Below are positions 1-8,394 of a stretch of 18,975 bases of DNA, in pieces. Within the stretch, counting starts at the first letter, position 1. The number at the start of each line of letters is the position of its first letter. The translations under genes were made by a program, and so were the position numbers. The notes under the pieces were generated by a model. The model was not told the origin of the DNA. It worked only from the letters and a program-made list of their open reading frames with translations, and searched no databases. Source of the stretch: Flavobacterium sp. Its GTDB lineage: Bacteria; Bacteroidota; Bacteroidia; Flavobacteriales; Flavobacteriaceae. The stretch is taken from contig JALRGZ010000243.1 in the NCBI GenBank assembly GCA_023253295.1, positions 1 through 18,975 on the forward strand. Direction: 5' to 3'.

Positions 1-218
1 ACATGCAAAAAAGAATTGTAGACTTTAGAGATAACGCTCAAAAAGAATTACAACAAAAAGAATCTGACATTGTAAAACCATTAATGGAAAAAGTAAGAGC
101 TTCAATCCAGAAAGTAGGTAAAGCTAAAGGTTTCCAATACGTTTTAGACGGTTCTACTCTATTATTAGCTGATGGTCCAAACATCACTACTGAAGTTAAA
201 AAAGACTTAGGATTCTAA
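1..218 (+). CDS. OmpH/Skp-family periplasmic chaperone, 3' part
   Basis: Only the last ~72 codons are in the window. The ATG at position 3 is probably an internal methionine, since the family is normally about 160-170 residues with an N-terminal signal peptide. What is visible is a charged, glutamine- and lysine-rich helical stretch (QKELQQKESDIVKPLMEKV) followed by the compact C-terminal part with GFQYVLDGSTLLLADG, which is typical of OmpH/Skp proteins in Flavobacteriia. Members are periplasmic holdases that escort outer-membrane proteins towards the BAM complex. The gene ends just before a strong terminator and lies directly upstream of murI, a common order in this group. Identification is good at family level; the N-terminus cannot be assessed. 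Confidence 0.8.
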   Translation, partial: MQKRIVDFRDNAQKELQQKESDIVKPLMEKVRASIQKVGKAKGFQYVLDGSTLLLADGPNITTEVKKDLGF

Positions 219-237
219 TTTACAATCTTATAAAATC

Positions 238-282
238 AAAAAAACCGCTCTATTTTCTACACAGAATTGAGCGGTTTTTTTT
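238..282 (+). terminator. Rho-independent terminator after ompH-like gene
   Basis: A perfect 10-bp stem, AAAACCGCTC (241-250) with GAGCGGTTTT (269-278), encloses an 18-nt loop and runs straight into a T tract that ends at 282. It lies 20 nt behind the OmpH stop codon and separates that gene from murI. Confidence 0.85.
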
Positions 283-318
283 ATACCTTATTTTTTAGGA
301 AAATTAATTTCTAGCTAT

Positions 319-326
319 TAAATTTG
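319..326 (+). promoter_or_regulatory. Candidate -7 promoter element for murI
   Basis: TAAATTTG at 319-326 is a perfect match to the Bacteroidetes -7 consensus TAnnTTTG. No clear -33 TTG element is seen at the expected distance; that stretch is T-rich. Transcription would begin roughly at 331-333, which coincides with the murI ATG at 332, so the mRNA may have almost no leader. Confidence 0.5.
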
Positions 327-331
327 TTTCA

Positions 332-1105
332 ATGGACAACAAGCAACCCATAGGCGTTTTTGACTCTGGCATAGGAGGAACTTCAATCTGGAAAGAGATT
401 CACAATCTCTTACCTAACGAAAAAACCATCTATTTAGCCGATAGTAAAAATGCTCCATATGGCGAAAAACCTAAAGAAGAAATCATTCGATTGAGTATGA
501 AAAACACCGATTTTCTACTTGATATGAACTGTAAATTAATTGTTGTAGCATGCAATACTGCCACCACTAATGCCATTAGAGAACTAAGGGCAAAATACGA
601 TATCCCTTTTATTGGAATTGAACCAGCTATAAAGCCGGCTGCCATAAACTCAAAAACTCAGGTCATCGGAATTCTGGCAACCAAAGGCACTTTAAACAGT
701 GAATTATTCAACAAAACCACCGAAATGTTCTATGAAACTAAAATAGTGGAACAAATCGGCTATGGATTAGTTGAACTCATTGAAAATGGACAAATAGACT
801 CGCCAGAAATGAATCAACTGCTTCACTCCTACCTTGAACCAATGATTGAAGCCAATATTGATTTTCTTGTACTGGGCTGTAGTCACTATCCCTATCTCAT
901 CCCTCAAATAAGAAAAATTATCCCCGATCATATTCAAATAATTGATTCTGGTTTGGCCGTGGCAAGACAAACGCAAAATGTTTTAAAAGAAATCGGCTTT
1001 AATCCTGATAATAACAACGAGCCCATTTTTTACACAAATACCAATCCTAAAGTTTTGGAAAACATATTAGACGGCAAATATGCTGTACAAGAAATAGATT
1101 TCTAA
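332..1105 (+). CDS. murI: Glutamate racemase
   Basis: This cytoplasmic enzyme interconverts L- and D-glutamate and supplies D-Glu for peptidoglycan. The 257-residue protein has the normal family length and all expected motifs. FDSGIGGTS near residues 10-18 carries the active-site Asp and Ser, and VACNTATT holds the first catalytic cysteine (C74). LGCSHYP holds the second cysteine (C183) with its neighbouring histidine (H185). The two Cys residues act as the acid/base pair in this cofactor-independent family. The ATG at 332 gives a start 10 residues ahead of the first motif, as is usual. The gene follows an OmpH-type gene but is separated from it by a terminator and appears to have its own promoter. 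It is convergent with the next gene, with 1 bp between the stop codons and no terminator visible. Confidence 0.96.
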   Translation: MDNKQPIGVFDSGIGGTSIWKEIHNLLPNEKTIYLADSKNAPYGEKPKEEIIRLSMKNTDFLLDMNCKLIVVACNTATTNAIRELRAKYDIPFIGIEPAIKPAAINSKTQVIGILATKGTLNSELFNKTTEMFYETKIVEQIGYGLVELIENGQIDSPEMNQLLHSYLEPMIEANIDFLVLGCSHYPYLIPQIRKIIPDHIQIIDSGLAVARQTQNVLKEIGFNPDNNNEPIFYTNTNPKVLENILDGKYAVQEIDF

Positions 1106-1106
1106 T

Positions 1107-2348
1107 TTATTCAAATTTTCTTTTTACAAACCAAATTCCATCTAAGGAAAGATTCACTGAAATTTTATGATAGTTTTCCTTAATTAATCCATTGCTGATT
1201 CTCCCTTTTTGACCATATGAATAGGATATATTAAGCACTGAAAAAGTATTTTCAATAGGCAATGAAATCCCAAAAGAAATCGCCTTATTTTCTATTCTTT
1301 TATTATCAATCTCAAGATAACCGGTATCATAATGTAATCCTGTAGAAAACTGAATACGATCAAAATACCTCCTAATATTATTCCCTTTTTTATAAGACAC
1401 TCCCATTTTAAACTTCTCCTGATTGAGATAACTACCATACAAATCAGCCTGATTAGTATTTTTCCAAAACGCCTTTTCGTAATCCATAGTCAAGTTTAAA
1501 TTATTTTTAAACTGCTTACTAAAACCAAAACCTAATTCAAAAGGCAAATAAAAATCATCTGTATCCGATTGTGCATCAGACTCAACGCTAGTTGAAGTAT
1601 CTAAATCTGCATTGTAAGTCACCACCGATTGCACTTTAGTCGCATTTACCTTTGATGGCGATTTAAAAGTAGTTCCTATTGTAAAAGTAGAATCTACTTT
1701 AAATTGTCCACTAATATTTAATCGAACTCCATTATAAAAAGATTCTTTCTCAATATTGGTTAAAGAATTAGAAATAGCATATTCTCTATAATCTTTAGTA
1801 CTTCCAAAAAGGATAGAAGTAGATAAACCTAAAGATAATTTATTTCCTATTCGATGCCCGTAGGAAATATCAAAATTATTCAAACCTCCCGTTCCAATAG
1901 CACTTAAAGTATATTCTTCATCGCTATCTTGAATAGGTAATTTATAATCCGATATTTTAAAACCGGCACTAGAATAGGGTTTTAAAGCTAAACTAACTGC
2001 CGACTTAGACGTTAAAGGAAAAGCAAATGCAATATGAGAAAACTGTACATTATTACGACTCTCTTTCTTGGACAAATCTTGATAGGAAGTTTGTATAGCA
2101 TTAGCACCAACATCAAATATAAAATGGTTTTTATACATGAATCCCAAAGAAGCAGGATTTAAATTATTTATAAATCTATTAGACGGCAAAGCAATCCCAG
2201 AAGATCCTATTCCTGGAAGAGTACCAAAATTAGATTCATACAAACTTCCCAATCCAAAAATAGAATAAGGTGAACTGGATAAACTTTGTGAATAAGAGCC
2301 AACGGAAACCAAAATCAAAAAGCTCATTGTTGTGATAATATTTTTCAT
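1107..2348 (-). CDS. Outer-membrane beta-barrel protein of unknown role
   Basis: The 413-residue protein starts with a cleavable Sec signal (MKNIITTMSFLILVSVGSYSQ). The mature start, SSPYSIFGLGSLYES, resembles a recurring N-terminal motif of Bacteroidetes outer-membrane proteins of the FadL/OmpP1-like type, followed by a conserved-looking NPASLGF segment near residue 64. The rest alternates short hydrophobic and polar strands with aromatic residues (for example SISLPIENTF-like and LNISYSYGQKG stretches), as expected for a beta barrel. The start codon directly abuts the stop of the upstream DUF4270 lipoprotein gene (2349), so the two are almost certainly co-transcribed and translationally coupled. 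The product may be a barrel partner of that lipoprotein, which is an inference from spacing only. No transported substrate can be deduced. Confidence 0.7.
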   Translation of the reverse strand: MKNIITTMSFLILVSVGSYSQSLSSSPYSIFGLGSLYESNFGTLPGIGSSGIALPSNRFINNLNPASLGFMYKNHFIFDVGANAIQTSYQDLSKKESRNNVQFSHIAFAFPLTSKSAVSLALKPYSSAGFKISDYKLPIQDSDEEYTLSAIGTGGLNNFDISYGHRIGNKLSLGLSTSILFGSTKDYREYAISNSLTNIEKESFYNGVRLNISGQFKVDSTFTIGTTFKSPSKVNATKVQSVVTYNADLDTSTSVESDAQSDTDDFYLPFELGFGFSKQFKNNLNLTMDYEKAFWKNTNQADLYGSYLNQEKFKMGVSYKKGNNIRRYFDRIQFSTGLHYDTGYLEIDNKRIENKAISFGISLPIENTFSVLNISYSYGQKGRISNGLIKENYHKISVNLSLDGIWFVKRKFE

Positions 2349-3671
2349 CTAATAAGAAATATAATAGATTTTCAATTGAACTTTATTAGCCGCATTTTTT
2401 TGATTTCCTAATACCAAACGATCAACCCCTTTAAAAATATTAGGAATAGTTAAAATCAAAGCCGACTTTGAATCTGATTGTTTAATCATCTCGTTTTGCA
2501 TAAAACTGCCTAATGGCAAACTATAACTTATATTTTCATTAAACTCATCATTATCCTTGCTCAAAACAGCATAAACTGGATAACCTGATGCTGAATTCAA
2601 TGTTCCTTGCAATCTATTGAGTTTATCTGCTACATAAACATTTAAAGAGTCAGCCAAAGGATACACCTTAGAGTAAGTATTATTCACTGGCCTTATAATA
2701 AGTTTTGCATCTACTATAGTTCCTTTTTCGGTGATATATTTTAACTCTTTAATGTTCGGAAAATCAATTCTACAAGCAAGTCCTGTACCCGATTGAATAA
2801 AAGATCTATTTTGGGTTAAATCACTTGACAAACGTTCAGTCGTACCAGGTAAGTTCTGCAAAATTGTGCCTGTCCTATCTAATGAGATTCGATTAAATTG
2901 TTTTGAGGCATCATTAATAGAAAACTCTTTCAAAAAAGATGTTTCTGAATCACTTACTTTTTTCGAATAATACAACTGCATTGAGCATGATGTTTTAAAA
3001 CCTATTACACTAGATGAACTTTCTGAAGTAGAGCGGATAACCAAGCCTCTAAAATACTCCACAAACTCATCTTCATTAGTTATCTCACGCTTTTTTAATT
3101 TTTGAAAAAGAGCCTCACCAAATGTATCATCCATCTTTACAAAAACCGTATCCTGCCTTATAGGCAAAGGTTTGAAAGAAACTGTACCAATACTTACTGC
3201 ATCATAATTCAAATTAGAATTATTATAAAAACTATCATCATCAGTATTAGGTTTAACTTTTTGCAATAACCGATGAATACTTATCGATTGTACTTTAGTT
3301 GTGTCATTATAATAATACTTATCTGGAACTAAAGCCATCCTGATAGAATCAAAAACATAATTAGCTCCCTCAAGATCAGAACTCGTTGTCTGTAAACTAA
3401 AACTAGATGAGCTCAACTGGAAATAACTATCCGATGTTACTTTCCCAAAAATAGGATCATCATAGTTCCCTAAAAGAATTCTGTTTTGGTTGGAAGTCAC
3501 TAAAGAATCAAAATTAATGGTCGAAACCTCAACCGTAGCTGTATCAATTAAAATAACTTTATTACTTACTGATAAATTATCCGAACCAACGACAAATTCT
3601 CCTGCATCTACATCTGAATTACACGAAGCAAATAGAATTCCTAAAAACAGCGCTATAAATAATCTACACAT
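2349..3671 (-). CDS. DUF4270-family lipoprotein
   Basis: The protein has 440 residues. A very short signal peptide ends in the lipobox LFASC (C17) followed by NSDVDAGEF, so it is probably a lipidated outer-membrane protein. The region from about residue 25, with VGSDNLSVSNKV, an early TVEVSTINFDSL and the GNYDDPIFGKVTSDSYFQL segment, matches the conserved N-terminal part of DUF4270. That family is widespread in Bacteroidetes and has no established function. Start choice is forced: no other in-frame start lies upstream before a stop at 3702-3704, and the next Met is deep in the domain. The n-region (MCRLF) is unusual, with a single Arg and no Lys, and its first codons lie in sequence shared with the intergenic repeat. 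The gene is followed without a gap by a beta-barrel gene. Confidence 0.75.
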   Translation of the reverse strand: MCRLFIALFLGILFASCNSDVDAGEFVVGSDNLSVSNKVILIDTATVEVSTINFDSLVTSNQNRILLGNYDDPIFGKVTSDSYFQLSSSSFSLQTTSSDLEGANYVFDSIRMALVPDKYYYNDTTKVQSISIHRLLQKVKPNTDDDSFYNNSNLNYDAVSIGTVSFKPLPIRQDTVFVKMDDTFGEALFQKLKKREITNEDEFVEYFRGLVIRSTSESSSSVIGFKTSCSMQLYYSKKVSDSETSFLKEFSINDASKQFNRISLDRTGTILQNLPGTTERLSSDLTQNRSFIQSGTGLACRIDFPNIKELKYITEKGTIVDAKLIIRPVNNTYSKVYPLADSLNVYVADKLNRLQGTLNSASGYPVYAVLSKDNDEFNENISYSLPLGSFMQNEMIKQSDSKSALILTIPNIFKGVDRLVLGNQKNAANKVQLKIYYISY

Positions 3672-3685
3672 AAAAAATTTTTGAA

Positions 3686-3693
3686 CAAATATA
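3686..3693 (-). promoter_or_regulatory. Candidate -7 promoter element for DUF4270 gene
   Basis: Read on the minus strand this is TATATTTG, a perfect TAnnTTTG match, 14 nt before the DUF4270 ATG. A TTTG (3709-3712 on the minus strand) is present upstream, but its 15-nt spacing is short for a -33 element. Both elements are also present in the second repeat copy at 14385-14392 and 14408-14411. Confidence 0.5.
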
Positions 3694-3850
3694 GCAGAGC
3701 ACTATACACAAAGTCTAACAACATATACAAGCGAGCACTTTGCATCTATAAATAGCATTTTTTAATCTATGTAAGCAATTAAGAAACCCGACAAGCATTC
3801 AGCTCCACAAAAAGCCTGTTTGTCTATGAAAAAAAGAAATCCATATATAA
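3691..3850. repeat. Intergenic repeat, copy 1
   Basis: These 160 bases align without gaps to 14390-14549, in the same orientation. My base-by-base count gives about 128 of 160 identical, with most differences being transitions. The best conserved part is around 3764-3803, including TAAGCAATTAAGAAACC and AAGCATTCAG. A short hairpin, ACAAA...TTTGT with a 7-nt loop (3807-3823), is kept in both copies. Weaker similarity continues leftward to 3661 and includes the start codon of the DUF4270 gene. No terminal inverted repeats or coding capacity were seen, so the class of element is unknown. Confidence 0.75.
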
Positions 3851-3937
3851 TCAAATAAAAAAAGAAGATTGGTATTCACTCTTGTAACAACTAAAAAACA
3901 TTAGATAAAAACTACTATTATAACGCTCCCTTTTTTC

Positions 3938-3971
3938 AAAAAAAATACGGCATTCTTTTTAGAATGCCGTA
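3938..3971 (-). terminator. Terminator of the SusCD-protease operon
   Basis: An 11-bp perfect stem, TACGGCATTCT (3946-3956) with AGAATGCCGTA (3961-3971), has a 4-nt loop. Read on the minus strand it is followed by eight U residues (A run 3938-3945). It lies 26 nt past the stop of the DUF3347 gene and closes the minus-strand operon. Confidence 0.92.
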
Positions 3972-3997
3972 TCAATCAACAATATCGGATGTGAATA

Positions 3998-4519
3998 TTA
4001 CAGACTTGCCTTTACTTCACCACAGGTCAGCATATTTTTAGGATAATAAGGGTTTTTAATTTCTTCACTATCACTTAGCCACTTCACACCTGTCATTGGA
4101 CAAACTTGCAAATATAACATAGTATCAGTAGCTTTAAATTTAGACGCTTGGCTCCAAAATTTCTCCGAAAGCAATTCAAAAAACTTGCGTTGATCATTTA
4201 TGTCTTTAGCTTCTGCAAGATCAACTGCAAGATCAATAATTTCTTTTCTTATTGTTGTCGCTTTATTCATTTCTTCAAGATTTAATTTTTTAAATCTAAA
4301 ATTCTTTAATGAATTTTGTAGCCTGGTTGCATTTGTCGAAATTGTCTGAATATCCGAATTTACCAAACTATTTTTTAAAGCTAAATAACTATTTGTAATT
4401 TCTTTTTTTGCTTCTTCGCGTTTTGCTACTAATTCTTGAGCTACTTCCTCCTTTGAAGTTAATTGTGCCTGAGCTAAAGCGCTTAAACAAACTAATGCTG
4501 TAACTAATATTTTTTTCAT
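3998..4519 (-). CDS. Secreted DUF3347-family protein
   Basis: This is a 173-residue exported protein. Residues 1-19 (MKKILVTALVCLSALAQAQ) form a Sec signal peptide without a lipobox, so the protein is probably periplasmic. The middle is helical and charged (residues 22-130). The C-terminal signature has CPM at 140-142, WLS at 147-149, NPYY at 156-159 and CG at 166-167, which is the conserved end of DUF3347. That domain is also found fused to CusB-like metal-efflux proteins. The two cysteines, the methionine and the nearby aromatic residues could bind a metal ion, but that is inference. Its ATG overlaps the TGA of the upstream metalloprotease gene (ATGA), so the two are translationally coupled. 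It is the last gene before the operon terminator. It could be a partner, inhibitor or metal-handling factor of the protease. Confidence 0.8.
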   Translation of the reverse strand: MKKILVTALVCLSALAQAQLTSKEEVAQELVAKREEAKKEITNSYLALKNSLVNSDIQTISTNATRLQNSLKNFRFKKLNLEEMNKATTIRKEIIDLAVDLAEAKDINDQRKFFELLSEKFWSQASKFKATDTMLYLQVCPMTGVKWLSDSEEIKNPYYPKNMLTCGEVKASL

Positions 4520-6957
4520 GGTGTAATCGAATTTATTTTTGCAATTATTTTATCTATCTCTATCAATATACTTTCAAAATGCTCCTTGTTTATTCCTATT
4601 GCAACAGTCTTCAATTTTTCAATATCGGTTCTTAATTTTAAAAGATGTTGTTTAGCATACAATCTTACATCACTTCGTTGTGCTGTATTTAAAGCCTTCC
4701 CAGGTTCTACTTCTTTAGGCAATAACAGTAAGTTGAGTTTTTCAATATAACTACGTTGCAAACTTCTTCTGTAAAAATCTAATTTTTCATCACCGCTGAA
4801 ATTCACCCATACTGTTTGTTGCAAATCATTTAAAAATTCCGGGACTGTATAAGCCCCTTCAAATTGCATAGATTTTATACTAATGTTATATAGCATCCCT
4901 GAACTTAATAACATATTGAGAACCTGATTTTGCTGATCAGAAATCTGTTCTTCTGTTTTTAAAGAAATTAGCTGACTTATTTCCTTTGGATACATCCAAA
5001 GTGGAGCTTCGAACAATTGTCTACCAACGTAATCTACAGCAGCTTTTACTTTCACTTTAGGAATAGGCTTTATTACTACTTCCTGTTCATCAACAGTTCT
5101 CTTGGTTATATAATTATTCCCTATATATTTCAGTACATGATATAAATACAAACTGTATTGTTTTACTACCGCTTTATGCATATCTGATAAATTATCATAA
5201 GCATCATTAGGCTGATAAGTCCACCGAATAAGATTAGGAACAACTCGTTTTAAATTTTTAATTCCATAATCACTAGCAAGAACTGCATCATCACCAAGAT
5301 CTTCACTTTGACTGCGTGGATCTTCGTCTTTTCCTTCACCTCCAAACCATAATTTAGGATTAGTGGTTATATTATCAGTAGTAAGTTTACTGAGTTTTTT
5401 TTCTTCTTCAAACTCATCTTTTGCATTTGGAAAATAACTGTAACCCCATTTTATAGCCCATTTATCATACATACCAATACGCGGATAAATACCTTTAGGA
5501 CTTATATTATCTTCAGGCTGTGCAACATAATTAAAACGTGCATAATCCATAATAGAAACTGTATGTCCATTTGCTTCAACCCATTTTTTATCTCTGAGTT
5601 TTTCAACCGGAGTCGCGTTACTGGCTCCCATATTATGACGTAAACCAATGGTATGACCAATTTCATGAGAAGAAACAAAACGAATTAATTGTCCCATCAA
5701 CTCCTCGTCCAGATGCATCTTTCTGGCTCTGGCATCTAAAGGTCCTGCCTGAATCATATACCATCTCTGAACTAATTTCATTACATTATGATACCAACCA
5801 ACATGACTTTCTATAATTTCACCACTTCGAGGATCACTGATTCTTGGACCATAGGCATTAGGAGTTTCTGAAGCATAATACCTAATTACAGAATATCTAG
5901 CATCTTCTAAACTCATAGTCGGATCATTTTCAGGCCATTCTTTACCAACAATTGCATTTTTGAAACCAGCTGCCTCAAAAGCTTTTTGCCAATCATTGAT
6001 ACCCGCAATTAAATAAGGACGCCATTTTTTGGGTGTTGCAGGATCAATATAATAAACAATCTGTTTTTTAGGTTCTACTAACTCTCCTCTTAGATATTTC
6101 TTAATGTCCTCCTCTTTGGGTTCCAAACGATAACGCTGAACGATATATTTTGTTTGAGCACGTTGCTCTTCATCATCAAACAAAACATATTTATTAGCAA
6201 AATACCCTACTCTTTCATCGGCAAAGCGTTTGCGCATTGGTGTTTCAGGAAGCAATACAATTGAGATGTTTAATCGTAATGTAATACTACCGCTGCTCGC
6301 TAAAGTACTTGTGTATGTTTTAGTCGTCTTCACCTCAATATTAATTGGATAGGTATCTATCTTTTCAATAAATGATTTATCATCTGCAAGAGCGCTTAGT
6401 TTTTTATCTGTTTTTTGTTTACTATCCAAAGAAAACATTGGATTATCCTTCTTAAAAACATCTGTTACTTCTATAACAACATTTCCGGTAACAGGATTAA
6501 TAGTCTTTATTGGAAAAGCGGCAACAATAGGATTTTCATTACTACCTGCTAATGCTTTTGCCAGCATCGAATTTGTACTTCTAACGTCCTGTTTATATTG
6601 CAGTGATCTTAAATAAACAGTATTATTAGATCCTTTTTCAAAATAAATAGTTTGTTCATTAGCTTTTTCACCACCAAACATTCCAAAACCTTCAGGAGTT
6701 GACAAATATCGGGTTACTACCAGCATGTATCTATTAAAAAGACTATCCGGAATTTGAAAATAGAATTTATTTTCAACCTGATTAACCACAAACAGACCTG
6801 ATTTACTATTAGTACTGTCTTTAATAATCTTATTGTAAGGTAATATTCCTTTTTGAGGAGTACTGGTACTATCTGCTTTTTTTTCAACTGGATTTTGAGA
6901 AAAACCATGCTGACTATAAACAGCCAACATGGTTAATAATATAAAGAATTTCTTCAT
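4516..6957 (-). CDS. Zinc metalloprotease (DUF5117/DUF4953 type)
   Basis: The 813-residue protein is secreted to the periplasm: residues 1-21 are a Sec signal peptide with no lipobox, and no T9SS C-terminal sorting domain is apparent. Domain order is DUF5118-like (about 38-85, with GLFVVNQ and FYFQIPDSL), DUF5117-like (about 90-290), then a catalytic DUF4953-type region. The metzincin-like zinc site HEIGHTIGLRH is at 431-441 (E432 catalytic; H431, H435 and H441 as ligands), followed by the Met-turn SIMDY at 468-472. All key residues are intact, so activity is expected; substrate specificity is unknown. The gene follows susD by 5 bp and overlaps the DUF3347 gene by 4 bp. In a SusCD operon this suggests that imported polypeptide is degraded in the periplasm. 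Confidence 0.88.
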   Translation of the reverse strand: MKKFFILLTMLAVYSQHGFSQNPVEKKADSTSTPQKGILPYNKIIKDSTNSKSGLFVVNQVENKFYFQIPDSLFNRYMLVVTRYLSTPEGFGMFGGEKANEQTIYFEKGSNNTVYLRSLQYKQDVRSTNSMLAKALAGSNENPIVAAFPIKTINPVTGNVVIEVTDVFKKDNPMFSLDSKQKTDKKLSALADDKSFIEKIDTYPINIEVKTTKTYTSTLASSGSITLRLNISIVLLPETPMRKRFADERVGYFANKYVLFDDEEQRAQTKYIVQRYRLEPKEEDIKKYLRGELVEPKKQIVYYIDPATPKKWRPYLIAGINDWQKAFEAAGFKNAIVGKEWPENDPTMSLEDARYSVIRYYASETPNAYGPRISDPRSGEIIESHVGWYHNVMKLVQRWYMIQAGPLDARARKMHLDEELMGQLIRFVSSHEIGHTIGLRHNMGASNATPVEKLRDKKWVEANGHTVSIMDYARFNYVAQPEDNISPKGIYPRIGMYDKWAIKWGYSYFPNAKDEFEEEKKLSKLTTDNITTNPKLWFGGEGKDEDPRSQSEDLGDDAVLASDYGIKNLKRVVPNLIRWTYQPNDAYDNLSDMHKAVVKQYSLYLYHVLKYIGNNYITKRTVDEQEVVIKPIPKVKVKAAVDYVGRQLFEAPLWMYPKEISQLISLKTEEQISDQQNQVLNMLLSSGMLYNISIKSMQFEGAYTVPEFLNDLQQTVWVNFSGDEKLDFYRRSLQRSYIEKLNLLLLPKEVEPGKALNTAQRSDVRLYAKQHLLKLRTDIEKLKTVAIGINKEHFESILIEIDKIIAKINSITP

Positions 6958-6962
6958 TAGAT

Positions 6963-8390
6963 TTAGAATGGAACTTTTTCGTCAGTATTTAAGGTTAATT
7001 TTGGATTTTTGGTCATTGCATTCAAAGGAAACGGAATAATATATAATCTTGAATTAGGCTGCAAAATATATGTTTGTTTTGGAACTGTTTGATTCACAAT
7101 TGGAAATACTCTGGTTATCGTTTTAGCATAATCCGCTTCATTATTGAGTCTTTTAAGATCAAAAAAACGATTAAAGCCTAAAAGTAGTTCTTTTCTTCGC
7201 TCGTTTATAACTAATTCCATTGTTTCCTTTCTTGTGGATGGAACTTCTAAATCCACAGTTCCTGATAATATACGTTTTTCTCTTAATTGATTTAAAATTT
7301 CAATAGCTTCATCTAATTTATTCTCTCTGGCATAGCATTCAGCCAACATCAAATACACTTCGGTTGTTTTCATACCTACAGTTGGGTAAAAAAACTTGGT
7401 GTATGTTGTTGCCCAATAAGCTGTATTTGATCCCTGGTCTAAATTTGTTGTACTGCTTATATTGAAAAACAAATTAAAACGAGCATCATTAGTTCCAAAT
7501 AAAGTTCTTAATTCAGGACTTATAATATATTGATAGGCAAAATTCATCTCATTATATCCTGTCATATATTGATAACTTAGGACTTCTACATTATTTGCAG
7601 CGGGTACAGTTACCACATTTGGACCACCTTGAGCACTATAGGCTACTAAATCGAAAATTTTATCATTATAGCTTAAAGATTTTTCACAAGCTTCTTTTGC
7701 TTTTTCAATTTCACGTTTGAACAAATGCACTTTTGCCTTAAACGCATAAGCAAATGCCAATGAAGGGTGATAAACATTTAAAGGCGTTTCCTGAAGATAG
7801 GGCAAAGCATCTTCTATATCATTTTGAATAAAATCATAAACCTGTGCTACAGTAGATTTTGAAGGCTGTGCTTCTAAATCAAATTTATCCATAATACAAA
7901 TACCTCCATCAGTTGCTGCTGTTTGAGGATCATAAGCTTTAGCATAGGTATTTATAAGTAAGAAATGATCATAAGCTCTAAAAATCTTCGCTTCAGCTTT
8001 TGCCAATCTTTTTGTTGCATCATCTCCTTTGCTACCATCTACTAATGAAATAATGGTATTCCATCTATTGATATAAGTGTAAGCTTGATTATAAAAGCTT
8101 GATGCTGTCATTAAAGCAACCCTATCAGTACTTTCGTCAAATGTAAAATTGATGGTATTAATATTGGGAGTCTGCCCAATTACATAGGATTCTTTCATCC
8201 ATTGATCATCTGACAAATATTGAAAATTATTTATCGGATAACCTCTGTTTGGTAATGCGACCATTTCATGAAATTGATCGGCTGTTTCAATTACTAAAGC
8301 TCCTTTTGGAGTTAGATTTGTGTAATCTTCGCATGATACAATCGAAAATAGTATCATCGAAAGTAATAAAGCATTATATATATGTTTCAT
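6963..8390 (-). CDS. susD-like: SusD/RagB-family nutrient-binding lipoprotein
   Basis: The product is a 475-residue outer-membrane surface lipoprotein that forms the lid of the SusC transporter. I chose ATG 8390 because the protein then begins MKHIYNALLLSMILFSIVSC with lipobox C20. The frame stays open to 8501, but that extension lies inside susC and adds non-signal sequence. The C20-E-D start fits the acidic export signal of surface lipoproteins in this phylum. Family features include the helical RAYDHFLLINTYAKAYDP near 138-155, TPR-like helices, TEVYLMLAECYAR near 343-355, and the hallmark NERRKELLLGFNRFFDLKR at 396-414. It starts 4 bp after the susC stop, so the pair is translationally coupled. 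The ligand cannot be read from the sequence. The neighbouring protease and the lack of any glycosidase favour a peptide. Confidence 0.93.
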   Translation of the reverse strand: MKHIYNALLLSMILFSIVSCEDYTNLTPKGALVIETADQFHEMVALPNRGYPINNFQYLSDDQWMKESYVIGQTPNINTINFTFDESTDRVALMTASSFYNQAYTYINRWNTIISLVDGSKGDDATKRLAKAEAKIFRAYDHFLLINTYAKAYDPQTAATDGGICIMDKFDLEAQPSKSTVAQVYDFIQNDIEDALPYLQETPLNVYHPSLAFAYAFKAKVHLFKREIEKAKEACEKSLSYNDKIFDLVAYSAQGGPNVVTVPAANNVEVLSYQYMTGYNEMNFAYQYIISPELRTLFGTNDARFNLFFNISSTTNLDQGSNTAYWATTYTKFFYPTVGMKTTEVYLMLAECYARENKLDEAIEILNQLREKRILSGTVDLEVPSTRKETMELVINERRKELLLGFNRFFDLKRLNNEADYAKTITRVFPIVNQTVPKQTYILQPNSRLYIIPFPLNAMTKNPKLTLNTDEKVPF

Positions 8391-8394
8391 GTTT

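Noticed and set aside
430..645. Minus-strand open frame inside murI
   Set aside because: It is in a shadow frame of a well-supported gene and shows no domain or signal. The same applies to open frames opposite or within other genes at 767-976, 3490-3684, 6717-6908, 9137-9364, 16193-16393, 16476-16679 and 17787-18035.
3713..3719. attC-like GTCTAAC core in repeat copy 1
   Set aside because: It fits the RYYYAAC box by itself, but the partner GTTRRRY box and folded arms are not present, copy 2 does not keep it, and no integrase is in the window.
3691..3850. Repeat as an insertion sequence or MITE with terminal inverted repeats
   Set aside because: I compared both ends of each copy and found only weak AT-rich similarity, with no target-site duplication that I could define. 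A decayed element cannot be excluded.
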